NCBI RefSeq assembly: GCF_003610785.1
Contig: NZ_RAQQ01000006.1
Span: 248,001 to 312,000, forward strand
Reading direction: 5' to 3'
DNA length: 64,000 bases
DNA from: Micromonospora globbae
GTDB taxonomy: Bacteria > Actinomycetota > Actinomycetes > Mycobacteriales > Micromonosporaceae
Part shown: in pieces, positions 38,601 through 47,248 of the stretch
Layout of the letters: each line of letters opens with the position of its first letter
Numbering within the stretch: position 1 is the first letter of the stretch
Program-made: the position numbers and the translations under genes
Notes under the pieces: generated by a model
The model's input: only the letters and a program-made list of their open reading frames with translations
The model's database searches: none
Told to the model about the DNA's origin: nothing

Positions 38601-39767
38601 TCAGTCCACGACGGTGCCGGCGGCCACCACGGCCCGCAGTTCGCTCACGTCGATCGAACCGGTCGGCACGTCCCGCTCGATCGGGAAGTACATCCGCTGC
38701 ACGGCGGCGACGATCGCCTCGACCACGCGGTCACGGAACCGCGGGTCGACCAGCCGGCCGCGGTCCGTCGGCGAGGTGAGGTAGCCGACCTCGACCCGGA
38801 CCGCCGGCATGCGGGTCAGCCGGAGCAGGTCCCACGCCTTCGCGTGGGTGCCGCAGTCCCGCAGCCCGGTGCGCGCCACGATCTCGCGCTGCACGAGCCC
38901 GGCGAGACGTTCACCGGTCGCCGACGTCACCCCGTTGTCGGTGCCGTAGTGGTAGGTCGCCACGCCGTCGGCCGCCGGGTTCTGGTGCCCGTCGGTGTGC
39001 AGCGAGATGAACACGTCGGCGCCGAGCGCGTTCGCCAGCTGGGCGCGGTCGGTGTCGGGCAGGCACTCCCCGGGGGCGGGGCCCCGTGTGAGCTGCACCC
39101 GCACCCCGGACGCGGCGAGCCGCCCCTCCAACCGGCTGGCCAGGTCGTGCACCAGGTCGGCCTCGGTCCAGCGCAGCGGCCCGTCCGGCACCACGACGCC
39201 CGGGTCGGTGCCGCCGTGCCCGGGGTCGATGACGACCGTACGACCGACCAGGGTCGGCCCGGACTGGCGGATGGCGTCCGACTCGCGCAACCACTGGGGG
39301 CGGCCGCCGACGACCTTGCGCCCGAGCCGCCGCAGCGCGTTCATGGTGTGCGGTCCGCACGCCCCGTCGGGAGTGAGCCCGACCTCCCGCTGGAACTGGG
39401 CCACCGCGCGGGACGTCCGGACGCCGTAGATGGCGTCGGCGCGGCCCACGTCGTACCCCATCTCCAGCAGGCGCTCCTGCAACGTGCGGACGTCCTCGCC
39501 GGTGAGCGGTTCGGGCACCGCGTGGTAGAGGGTGCGCGCGCCGAGGCGCCACCGGGCCGCCTCCAGGGCCCGCCAGGTCTCCGCGCCGACCCGGCCGTCG
39601 ACGCTGAGCCCCCGTGACTGCTGGAAGGCGCGTACGGCCCGCTCGGTCGCGGCGTCGAACTCGTCGGACCGCCCCTCGTCGGTCGGTGCGAGCAGGTGGA
39701 GGCCGGCCAGTACGGTACGGATCTCCGTCACCGCGGGTCCGCGGTCACCGGGACGGATCGGACGCAC
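38601..39767 (-). CDS. cwlM: CwlM-type N-acetylmuramoyl-L-alanine amidase-like protein
   Basis: 388 residues from GTG 39767, GAGGGGGT upstream. Two peptidoglycan-binding domains (about 10-70 and 85-150; AVRAFQQSRGLSVDGRVG and AVAQFQREVGLTPDGACG), then Amidase_3 with VVIDPGHGGTDPG, HTDGHQNP and RVEVGYLTSP. No signal peptide is visible. In mycobacteria the equivalent acts inside the cell, where the phosphorylated protein stimulates MurA; catalytic residues are kept here, but the cytoplasmic location suggests the regulatory role. Followed by the trx genes' own unit. Confidence 0.9.
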   Translation of the reverse strand: MRPIRPGDRGPAVTEIRTVLAGLHLLAPTDEGRSDEFDAATERAVRAFQQSRGLSVDGRVGAETWRALEAARWRLGARTLYHAVPEPLTGEDVRTLQERLLEMGYDVGRADAIYGVRTSRAVAQFQREVGLTPDGACGPHTMNALRRLGRKVVGGRPQWLRESDAIRQSGPTLVGRTVVIDPGHGGTDPGVVVPDGPLRWTEADLVHDLASRLEGRLAASGVRVQLTRGPAPGECLPDTDRAQLANALGADVFISLHTDGHQNPAADGVATYHYGTDNGVTSATGERLAGLVQREIVARTGLRDCGTHAKAWDLLRLTRMPAVRVEVGYLTSPTDRGRLVDPRFRDRVVEAIVAAVQRMYFPIERDVPTGSIDVSELRAVVAAGTVVD

Positions 39768-39856
39768 GCACGACCCCCTCTGCGCGGATGCTGGCTGGCC
39801 GGGCGGCCCGTGCTTGAGGTTATGCGGTCCGGGGCGGCGAGGTGGCTCGGCCGACG

Positions 39857-39900
39857 AAAAAACGCGACCCCGCACCCGGTCGGCCCGGGTACGGGGTCGC
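39857..39900 (-). terminator. Rho-independent terminator of trxB-trxA
   Basis: On the minus strand: GCGACCCCGTACCCGG, loop GCCGA, CCGGGTGCGGGGTCGC (one mismatch) then CG and six Ts (39862-39857). It is the clearest intrinsic terminator in the window and sits 14 bases past the trxA stop. Confidence 0.9.
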
Positions 39901-39914
39901 TGCGTCGGTGCTGC

Positions 39915-40238
39915 TCAGAGAGCGGACTCGATGAGCTTGACGAGTTCGCCCTTCGGCTTGGCGCCGGCGATCGACTGCACCGGCTCGCCGTTCTTGAACA
40001 CCGTCAGGGTCGGCACGGACATCACCCGGTACGTCCGGGCGGTCTCCGGGTTCTCGTCGATGTTGAGCTTGACGATGCTGACCCGGTCACCCATCTCGCC
40101 GGCGATCTCCTCCAGCAGGGGCGACACCTTGCGGCACGGCCCGCACCACTCGGCCCAGAAGTCGACCAGCACCGGCTTGTCGGACTTCAGCACGTCGGTC
40201 GCGAAGCTCGCATCGGTGACCGCCTTGGTTGTTCCCAC
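39915..40238 (-). CDS. trxA: Thioredoxin
   Basis: 107 residues with the redox site WCGPC (Cys32, Cys35) after DFWAE and the cis-Pro at VPTL. Reduced by the thioredoxin reductase encoded 31 bp upstream. It corresponds to trxC beside trxB2 in mycobacteria. It keeps cytoplasmic thiols reduced; in other actinobacteria this unit answers to disulfide-stress sigma factors. Confidence 0.97.
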   Translation of the reverse strand: MGTTKAVTDASFATDVLKSDKPVLVDFWAEWCGPCRKVSPLLEEIAGEMGDRVSIVKLNIDENPETARTYRVMSVPTLTVFKNGEPVQSIAGAKPKGELVKLIESAL

Positions 40239-40269
40239 TATGGCCCCTCCTCCGGGTGTGTTTGGTTGT

Positions 40270-41223
40270 TCAGCCCTGCAGCGTCGCGATGAAACGCTCG
40301 GCGTCGAGGGCGGCGGCGCAGCCCGTACCGGCGGCGGTGATGGCCTGCCGGTAGGTGTGGTCTACCAGGTCGCCGGCCGCGAAGACACCGGGCACGCTGG
40401 TCCGCGTGCTGGGCGCCTGCACCTTCACGTACCCCTCGTCGTCCAGCTCCACCTGGCCCCGGAACAGCTCGCTGCGCGGGTCGTGGCCGATCGCCACGAA
40501 GACGCCGGTGACGTCCAGCACCTTCGTCTCGCCGGTGTGGACGTTGCGGACGCGTACGCCGGACACCTTGCCGTCGGAGCCGAGGATCTCCTCGACCACC
40601 GTGTTCCACTCGACCTTGATCTTGTCGTTGTTCAGCGCCCGGTCGGCCATGATCTTGCTGGCCCGGAACGAGTCGCGCCGGTGGATGATGGTGACCGAGT
40701 CCGCGAAGCGGGTGAGGAAGCTCGCCTCCTCCATGGCCGAGTCGCCACCGCCCACGACGACGATGTGCTGGTTGCGGAAGAAGAAGCCGTCACAGGTCGC
40801 ACAGGAGGAGACGCCGTGGCCGAGGTACTCCTGCTCGCCCGGCACGCCCAGCGGCCGCCAGGCGGAACCGGTGGCGAGGATGACCGCGCGGGCCCGGTAG
40901 GCGGTCTCACCGACCCAGACCGTGCTGGCGGCGTTGGAGCCGACGTCGCCGGTGTCCACCAGCTCCACCCGGGTCACGTCGTCGGTCAGGAACTCGGCGC
41001 CGAACCGCTCGGCCTGCTTGCGCATGTTGTCCATCAGCTCGGGGCCGAGGATGCCGTCGGCGAAGCCCGGGAAGTTCTCCACCTCGGTCGTCGTCATCAG
41101 CGCGCCGCCGGACTGGACGCCCTCGATGACGAGGGGCTTCAGGTTCGCGCGCGCGGCATAGACCGCCGCCGTGTAGCCGGCCGGCCCGGAGCCGATGATG
41201 ATCAGGTTGCGGACCTCGTCCAC
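40270..41223 (-). CDS. trxB: Thioredoxin reductase
   Basis: 317 residues from GTG 41223, with GGGAGA six bases upstream. FAD site [19 protein letters not shown] site [12 protein letters not shown], redox pair CATC (Cys141, Cys144) and C-terminal [10 protein letters not shown] with ALDAERF. Low-molecular-weight homodimeric type. Uses NADPH to reduce TrxA. Confidence 0.97.
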   Translation of the reverse strand: MDEVRNLIIIGSGPAGYTAAVYAARANLKPLVIEGVQSGGALMTTTEVENFPGFADGILGPELMDNMRKQAERFGAEFLTDDVTRVELVDTGDVGSNAASTVWVGETAYRARAVILATGSAWRPLGVPGEQEYLGHGVSSCATCDGFFFRNQHIVVVGGGDSAMEEASFLTRFADSVTIIHRRDSFRASKIMADRALNNDKIKVEWNTVVEEILGSDGKVSGVRVRNVHTGETKVLDVTGVFVAIGHDPRSELFRGQVELDDEGYVKVQAPSTRTSVPGVFAAGDLVDHTYRQAITAAGTGCAAALDAERFIATLQG

Positions 41224-41403
41224 TGCCGTCTCCCGAGTTGTGTGTGCCGGCCGCGGCGTGCACACCGAGGCCGATCCGGGTGCCGACGCCTGGAGGTGCC
41301 GGCAGCTACTTCCGAAACGTCATCGTACGAACCGGGAATTCCCGAGCCGGGCGTCCGGTGGGTCACGTCACGCGAGCCCTCGAACGCCCGGTGACCGCTC
41401 GTT

Positions 41404-42498
41404 TCACCCTACCCGCGTGCGGTAGCGGGTGTCCGCGCCGGACCCGGGCACACCGCACTCGGGGCCGCTCACCCACGCCCAGCTGGTCCCCGTGCCGTCG
41501 GTGAACCGTACGACGAGGGCCTGCTCCCCCTGGAAGGCGGCGTAGTCGATCAGATCGGCCACGAGCGGGCCGGCCGGGTGCTCGGCCGCGATCGCCCGCA
41601 GGCACGCCCGGAGCGCATCCTGGTCGGTGAGGCGCGCGAGCAGGTCCCGGCCGTCGGGCGCCGGGATCCGGCCGCCCTCGGCACCGGCCATCCGGGGCGG
41701 CGACGGAACGCCGTACGCCTTGGTGGTCGCGAGCGGGGCGGCCAGCGACTGCGGGGTGTAGTCCGTGCCGCTGTGCATGGCCGGGCCCGTCGTCCGCACC
41801 GGGTCGGCGCCGCTGGCCGCCTCGGGGGCGCTGGCCGGATGGTTCAGGGCCGTGTCGGCGGTCCTGGCGTCGTCCGTGCCGCGCGCGAGGTGGTTGACGC
41901 CGAGCCCGACGGCGGCCAGCGAGACCGCGGCGAGCGCCACCGGGCCCGCCACGCGCCGCCAGCGTCGCCGCCGGCCCGGGCCGGTCGCCGCACCCGGCTC
42001 CGAGCGCGGAGCCCCCACGCCGGGCCGCCGCGGGGAGCGCCCCTGCGCGGGTACCAGTCGGACGCCGGCCGGCTCATCGTCCGGCGCGTCCCCGTCCGGC
42101 GCCGCGTCGGTGCCCGCCGGGTCGGTCGCGGCGGGCGGGACGTCCGGGTCGGCACCGGCCGGCCGGGAGTCGGTGGCCGGGTCGACCGGGACTGAGTCCG
42201 CGTCGGCGGCCGCGTCGAGCACCGCCGGGTCGGGGCGGTCGGCCGACAGGGCGGCGAGGGCCGCGGTGATCCGGTCGGCGACCGCCGGCGGGATCTCGTC
42301 CACCGGCTCGCCCCAGCGGGCCAGGTCGGCCCGCACGGCCGACACGGCGGGCGCCAGCCGGGCGTACGCCTCGGCCCACGCCGCGTCCTCGGCGACCAGC
42401 CGGGCGACCATCGCCTGCTCGGGTGTGCCGTCGAGCGCCCCGCCGAGGAAGTCGGCGAGCAGGTCGTGGTCGACCTCCCTGAACCCCCCGACCGTCAC
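41404..42498 (-). CDS. Membrane anti-sigma factor for SigM-type ECF
   Basis: 364 residues from GTG 42498, overlapping the sigma factor stop as GTGA, with AGGAGGACAT upstream. Cytoplasmic domain about 1-95 (REVDHDLLADFLGGALDGT), a low-complexity acidic Pro/Ala/Asp linker, one membrane helix (PVALAAVSLAAVGLGVNHLA, near 205) and an extracellular domain of about 130 residues. No HxxxCxxC zinc motif. Position, coupling and topology fit the RsmA-like anti-SigM of mycobacteria. Confidence 0.85.
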   Translation of the reverse strand: MTVGGFREVDHDLLADFLGGALDGTPEQAMVARLVAEDAAWAEAYARLAPAVSAVRADLARWGEPVDEIPPAVADRITAALAALSADRPDPAVLDAAADADSVPVDPATDSRPAGADPDVPPAATDPAGTDAAPDGDAPDDEPAGVRLVPAQGRSPRRPGVGAPRSEPGAATGPGRRRRWRRVAGPVALAAVSLAAVGLGVNHLARGTDDARTADTALNHPASAPEAASGADPVRTTGPAMHSGTDYTPQSLAAPLATTKAYGVPSPPRMAGAEGGRIPAPDGRDLLARLTDQDALRACLRAIAAEHPAGPLVADLIDYAAFQGEQALVVRFTDGTGTSWAWVSGPECGVPGSGADTRYRTRVG

Positions 42499-43280
42499 AT
42501 GTCCTCCTGGTTGGCGTCCCGCCGGGTTCGCCCCGACCCTGATCCGACGCCCTCGGTGGGGCGTGGGTTCCCCGGGGTGACCGGCGGCACGTCGACCTGG
42601 TCCCTCCCGGCCCGCACGTCCCCGGCCGGCGACGACGACGCCGGGCGGCCCGCCGAGGGGCGCAGGTGGCCCAGGATCACCGCCAGCCGGGCCCGCCCGC
42701 GGGCGCACCGGCTCTTCACCGTCCCCTCGGCCACCCCGAGGATCCGGGCCACCTCGGCGACCGGGTAGCCCTGCACGTCGACGAGGACGAGGGCGGCACG
42801 CTGCTCCGCCGGAAGCGCGGCGAGCGCCTCCCGGACGACCAGCGCCGTGTCGTGGTCGTACGCGGGGGCGGCCGGCTCGACGCCCCCGGTGCCCGGCCCG
42901 CTGTCGGTGCGTACGCCGTCCGGCAGCGGCACGGTGGGGTGTGCCTGTCGGCGGCGGATCCGGTCCAGGCAGGCGTTCACGACGATCCGGTGCAGCCACG
43001 TGGTGACCGCCGAGTCGCCGCGGAACCGGGCCGCGGCCCGGTGGGCGGAGAGCAGGGCGTCCTGGAGCGCGTCGGCGGCTTCCTCGCGGTCACCCATGGT
43101 GCGCAGCGCCACCGCCCACAGGCGGTCGCGGTGGCGCTGGAAGAGCTGGGCGAAGGCGTCCCGGTCACCGGCGACGTGGGCGCGTAGCAGCGCGAGGTCG
43201 CTGACCGGATCGGCGGGCCCGGCCGGGGCGGGCGGGCCCGCCGGGGGCACGCTCGCCGTACGGGTCTCGCGTTCGTCCAT
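42495..43280 (-). CDS. sigM: ECF RNA polymerase sigma factor, SigM type
   Basis: 261 residues from ATG 43280 (two GTGs immediately upstream also possible). Region 2: HVAGDRDAFAQLFQRHRDRLWAVA and VTTWLHRIVVNACLDRIRRR; region 4: PAEQRAALVLVDVQGYPVAEVARILGVAEGTVKSRCARGRARL. A basic, Pro/Ser-rich tail follows. Same gene neighbourhood as mycobacterial sigM (murJ, sigM, anti-sigma, trxB, trxA). Expected to respond to envelope or oxidative stress through its membrane anti-sigma partner. Confidence 0.92.
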   Translation of the reverse strand: MDERETRTASVPPAGPPAPAGPADPVSDLALLRAHVAGDRDAFAQLFQRHRDRLWAVALRTMGDREEAADALQDALLSAHRAAARFRGDSAVTTWLHRIVVNACLDRIRRRQAHPTVPLPDGVRTDSGPGTGGVEPAAPAYDHDTALVVREALAALPAEQRAALVLVDVQGYPVAEVARILGVAEGTVKSRCARGRARLAVILGHLRPSAGRPASSSPAGDVRAGRDQVDVPPVTPGNPRPTEGVGSGSGRTRRDANQEDM

Positions 43281-43323
43281 CACCACGTCCGGCGGAGGCG
43301 GTGCCCGGAGCGCGGCGGACGGC

Positions 43324-44928
43324 TCACGACCCCTGGACCGTGATCTCCTGGACCCCGAGCCGGTAGCCTCCGTCGTCGTCGGCCGGCAGCTTGGTCACCC
43401 AGAAGAGCAGGTAGCGGTACTGCGCGTCGGGGTTGAAGCCGGCGAAGGCCATCGTGGCGCCGTCGTGGTCCTCGTACGGCTGCCCGATCCGGGTCTTGTA
43501 GTTCTCCAGCAGCTGCTTGTCGCCCGACGAGGTGGAGGGCCAGTTCTGCGTGCCGGTGAGGAGTTCGGCGCTGGCGCCGGTGCCCGAGAGCGTGACCTGC
43601 AACGACTTCACGGTGTGCGGGGCGCCGAGGTCGATCCAGACACCCATGCCGCGCTTGAGGTCGCCGAACTTGTCGTTCGGGTACCGGTCGGTCCGCCAGC
43701 CCTCGTCCTCGTTCTTGTCGATGATCTTCTTGGCGCCGTCCAGCTCGTCGCGCTTCTTGCTGTCGGGGTCGACGATGCGGATGTCCTGGATCCGCAGCGG
43801 GCCCACGGTGGGGGCCGGCGCCCCGTCGCCACCGGCCGGCGCGCTGGAGGTGGGCGCGGCCACGGGGTTGGTGCGGGGGTCGTCCTTCCCGTCGCCCAGC
43901 ACGCTGATGCCGATCAGCAGCCCGACCAGCGCGACCGCCAGCAGGCCGGCGATGCCGATGGCGACCTTGCGGCCGCCCGCGGCGGCCAAGGGCGAGGGCT
44001 CGTCGCCCGTCTCGGCCGTGAAACGCAGCGGGCCGGTGTTGTCGAGGAACTGGTCCTCGGCCGGTACGTCGAGCCGGGCCAGTTCGGCGGCGAGCACGTC
44101 GGACGACGGCGGGCTGATCTCCGCGTCGAGCAGGTCCATGGTGAGGTCGTCCAGGTACGCCGGCACACCGGCGCGGACCTGGCGGGGCGCGGCGAGGGCG
44201 CCGTTGGCGTCCCGGACGGCGTCGGGGATGGCCGCCCGCCCGTGCCCGGCGGTGGCGCCGCGCAGCGGGGCCTCGGTGTGCGGCCAGTAGCCGGTCAGTG
44301 CGAAGTAGAGGATCCCGCCGACCGCCCGGATGTCGCTCTCCTGGCTGTCGTCGCCGTCGGTGCGGGCGTCGGCCAGCACCACCCGGCCGTCATCGGAGAT
44401 CATGACGGTGCCCGGGTGCACGTTCCCGTGCACCATGCCGGTGGCGTGCACGGCGGCGAGGGCGCTGGCCACGGCGGCGCCGATCGCGGTCGCCCGGGCC
44501 GGGTCCAGGGGCTCCTCGGTGACCAGCTCGCGCAGGGAGTGCCCGTCGACCCATTCGCGCACCACGTAGGCCCGCTCGCCCTCGTCGATCGCGTCGTAGA
44601 CGCCGACCAGGTTGGGGTGGATGACCCGGCTGGCCGCGACGGCGGCCTGGAGCATCTCGGTGGCGGAGTCGCCACCCGGGTAGCGCAGCACGACCGCGAC
44701 GGGACGGCGCAGCACGACGTCGACGCCACGCCAGACCAGGCGCCCGGCGCTGTCGTTGTTGATGTGCTCGACCAGTTCGTACCGCTCGGCGAGGATCTCA
44801 CCGGCCGTGGGAGCACCGAAGGTCATGACCGGCGGAGCGCTCTCGTCCGCGTCCTGACCCTCGCCGACCTGGGTCACCCGTCCTCCCTCGGTGATCGTGT
44901 CGATCGATGGACCCGCGCTGCTGGGCAT
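43324..44928 (-). CDS. MurJ-associated pseudokinase with extracellular discoidin-like domain
   Basis: 534 residues. The kinase fold spans about 48-290: RYELVEHINNDSAGRLVWRG, AVVLRYPGG (the usual AxK lysine is Arg), VHGNVHPGTVMI in place of HRDxKxxN, and LADARTD in place of DFG, so catalysis is unlikely. One membrane helix (KVAIGIAGLLAVALVGLLIG, near 325) precedes an extracellular F5/8-type-C-like domain (GVWIDLGAPHTVKSLQVTL). In mycobacteria this module is fused to the C-terminus of MurJ and binds FhaA; here it is a separate gene behind murJ. Confidence 0.85.
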   Translation of the reverse strand: MPSSAGPSIDTITEGGRVTQVGEGQDADESAPPVMTFGAPTAGEILAERYELVEHINNDSAGRLVWRGVDVVLRRPVAVVLRYPGGDSATEMLQAAVAASRVIHPNLVGVYDAIDEGERAYVVREWVDGHSLRELVTEEPLDPARATAIGAAVASALAAVHATGMVHGNVHPGTVMISDDGRVVLADARTDGDDSQESDIRAVGGILYFALTGYWPHTEAPLRGATAGHGRAAIPDAVRDANGALAAPRQVRAGVPAYLDDLTMDLLDAEISPPSSDVLAAELARLDVPAEDQFLDNTGPLRFTAETGDEPSPLAAAGGRKVAIGIAGLLAVALVGLLIGISVLGDGKDDPRTNPVAAPTSSAPAGGDGAPAPTVGPLRIQDIRIVDPDSKKRDELDGAKKIIDKNEDEGWRTDRYPNDKFGDLKRGMGVWIDLGAPHTVKSLQVTLSGTGASAELLTGTQNWPSTSSGDKQLLENYKTRIGQPYEDHDGATMAFAGFNPDAQYRYLLFWVTKLPADDDGGYRLGVQEITVQGS

Positions 44929-45364
44929 GTGGCTTCCCGCTCTGCCTTCGAAGGAACCGGCCGACCGGTGTCGACGCGAGGCGCCGCGCCTGCCGAACCC
45001 GTCGAGAGCGACCTTACCCGGGTTGCCCGCCTCCCCGACATGTCATCTTCCCGCCGTACCCGCCGGGGGTGCCGGGGGTCGGACGAGTCGTCCGGTTACG
45101 ACTGTTGTCAACCACGTTGCTGGCACATGTACTAGCCAAATCTACGTGTTCGCCGCAAGAGGCCGCCGGAGGGGCTCGAACCGGCGTGGTCGCCCGGATC
45201 ACGCCGTCGGGGTTCCCACCGTACGGCCGGGCACGCTCAGCCGTACGGCTGGTTATCCACAGGCCGATCCGGCAGCTGACCGGTGAATCGCGGAGTTATC
45301 CACAGGCTCATCCCCAGACTGGTGATCCACCGTCACCATGCGTCGCCGAGCCGGGCGGGCGCGG
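44929..45364. promoter_or_regulatory. 436-bp gap between murJ and pseudokinase with two DnaA boxes
   Basis: No gene. Perfect DnaA boxes TTATCCACA at 45253-45261 and 45296-45304 (43 bp apart, same orientation), plus a weaker GATCCACCG near 45325. The remainder probably holds a promoter for the pseudokinase-sigM-anti-sigma-trx group; a CATGTGCCAGCAACG region near 45120 is notably AT-richer. Confidence 0.65.
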
Positions 45365-47125
45365 TCAGCGGCCGAGCCGCCGGCGCACCATGCCCACCAC
45401 CTCGGTGATCTCGCCGATCCGGAGCAGCGTGGCGAGCCCGAGGTACGTGCCGCCGATCGCGGCGCCGCCGATCACGAGCTGGACGAGAGCCTGACCCCAG
45501 CTCGGCGTGTCGTCGCCCGGCAGCAGGGCCACCACGAGGAGGCCGACCAGCGCCGCCCCGAGGGCCGCGACGAGGACCCGGCCGAGGGTGCGCATGATGC
45601 CGCCGAGCCCGATCCGCCCGACCCGGGGCCGCAGCAGCCACGCCGAGGCGATGGCGGCCGCCAGGTAGGACACCGCGTTGCCGACCATCATCCCGGCCGC
45701 GGCGAAGTGGGCGGCGAACGCGGCGAAGAGCACGATCTGCACGCCGATCCGCAGCGCCACGACCGGGATGTTGATCAGCGCGGGCGTACGCGTGTCGGGC
45801 AGCGCGTAGAAGGCGAACGTGAAGAGCTGGCTGATCGCGAACGGCACCAGGGCGAGCGCGGCCAGCAGCAGCACCAGCGACGTGTCGGCGGCGTTCTCGT
45901 CGGTGAACGCGCCGTAGCGGAACAGCACGACTGCCAGCGGGCCGGCCAGCACGGCGTAGCAGACGGCGATCGGGGCGAGCACCGCCGAGACGGTCCGGGT
46001 GCCCCGGGACAGGTCGGCGGCGAAGTCGGCGTAGCGGCCGTCGGCCGCCGCCGCGCTCATCCGCGGCATCAGCGCCGTGATGATCGAGACGGCGATGATG
46101 CCGTGCGCCATCATCAGCAGGAGGAAGACGTTGTTGTAGATCAGCGCGCCCGCGTCACCGTCGCCCGCGCGGTTGAGCAGATTGAACAGCACGATCAGGC
46201 CGACCTGGCTGACCGCGACGTAGCAGAACATCCACCCGCCGAGCCGCCCCAGCTCACGCAGTCCCAGCGCGCGGAAGTCGAAGCGCAGCTTCCACCGGAA
46301 ACCGACCCGGCGCAGCGCCGGCAGCAGACCGGCGGCCTGGATCGCGACACCGAGCAGGGTGCCGCCGCTGATGAGCACGATCCGGCCGGCAGTCATCTCC
46401 TCCGGCCGGACGATCTCGGCACCGAAGATCGCGATGTAGAGGCCGGCGGTGGCGATCACCACGATGTTGTTCAGGATCGGCGCCCACATGGGGGCGGCGA
46501 AGTGCCCGCGCGTGTTGAGCACCGCGCTGATCAGCGCGCTGAGGCCGGTGAAGAAGATCATCGGCAGCATCAGGTACGACAGGTGGGTGACGAGTGACTG
46601 GTAGTCCTCGCCCCGGTTGTCGCTCGCGTACAGCTGGGTCAGCCACGTCGCGGCGACCACCGCGACCAGCGCGGCCGCCGCGAGGGTGACCACGGCCAGG
46701 GTGAGCAGTCGCTGGGCGTACGCCTGGCCGCCGTCCGCGTCGGCCTTGCGCCGGCGCACGAGCACCGGGATCAGCACGCTCGTGAGGATGCCGCCGAGCA
46801 GGAACTCGTAGACCATCCCGGGCAGGATCTGCGCGGTCGTGTACGCGTCGCCGACCAGCGCCCCGCCGAGCGCGGCGGTCAACGCGAGCGTGCGGAGGAA
46901 GCCCGTGCCGCGGCTCACGAGGCTGCCGATCGCCATCACCGCGCTGTTGGTGGCCGCGCTGCCCTCGGCGACCTGCTCCTGCGGCGGAGCCGTCGACTCC
47001 ATCGACGGCTGGTTGAGCGGCTCGGCGGAGATGAAGACGGCACCGTCGTCGGTCGGCCGCCCCGGGTACCCGCCCGGCCCACCGCCCTGTGCGGCGTTCG
47101 CGCTGCGGTAGAGCCCGCCGCTCAT
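45365..47125 (-). CDS. murJ: Lipid II flippase MurJ (MviN)
   Basis: 586 residues. After a 55-residue disordered, Pro/Gly-rich cytoplasmic start, about 14 membrane helices follow. MVN signatures: NSAVMAIGSLVSRGTGFLRTLAL with the cavity Arg, MVYEFLLGGILTSVLIPVL, GLSALISAVLNTRGHFAAP. The end (VGMVRRRLGR) comes straight after the last helices, with no kinase domain attached. Moves lipid II across the membrane for peptidoglycan synthesis. Confidence 0.96.
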   Translation of the reverse strand: MSGGLYRSANAAQGGGPGGYPGRPTDDGAVFISAEPLNQPSMESTAPPQEQVAEGSAATNSAVMAIGSLVSRGTGFLRTLALTAALGGALVGDAYTTAQILPGMVYEFLLGGILTSVLIPVLVRRRKADADGGQAYAQRLLTLAVVTLAAAALVAVVAATWLTQLYASDNRGEDYQSLVTHLSYLMLPMIFFTGLSALISAVLNTRGHFAAPMWAPILNNIVVIATAGLYIAIFGAEIVRPEEMTAGRIVLISGGTLLGVAIQAAGLLPALRRVGFRWKLRFDFRALGLRELGRLGGWMFCYVAVSQVGLIVLFNLLNRAGDGDAGALIYNNVFLLLMMAHGIIAVSIITALMPRMSAAAADGRYADFAADLSRGTRTVSAVLAPIAVCYAVLAGPLAVVLFRYGAFTDENAADTSLVLLLAALALVPFAISQLFTFAFYALPDTRTPALINIPVVALRIGVQIVLFAAFAAHFAAAGMMVGNAVSYLAAAIASAWLLRPRVGRIGLGGIMRTLGRVLVAALGAALVGLLVVALLPGDDTPSWGQALVQLVIGGAAIGGTYLGLATLLRIGEITEVVGMVRRRLGR

Positions 47126-47248
47126 CTTCAGCCTCCCCGGATGCCTCGCCGGGCGCGTGCCCGCACGTGACAGACGATAGTCAACGCGAGCGCGTTACCC
47201 ACGCCCGGCGCGGGTGATCCGGACCAGGCCCGATAGTCTGGCGATCCC

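Noticed and set aside
45165..45190. tRNA-like GGGGCTCGAACC motif
   Set aside because: It resembles a T-arm end, but no acceptor or anticodon stem could be folded around it.
44929..45364. Frameshift splitting a fused MurJ-pseudokinase
   Set aside because: The gap is 436 bp, contains DnaA boxes and no linking reading frame, and the pseudokinase has its own start and soluble N-terminus.
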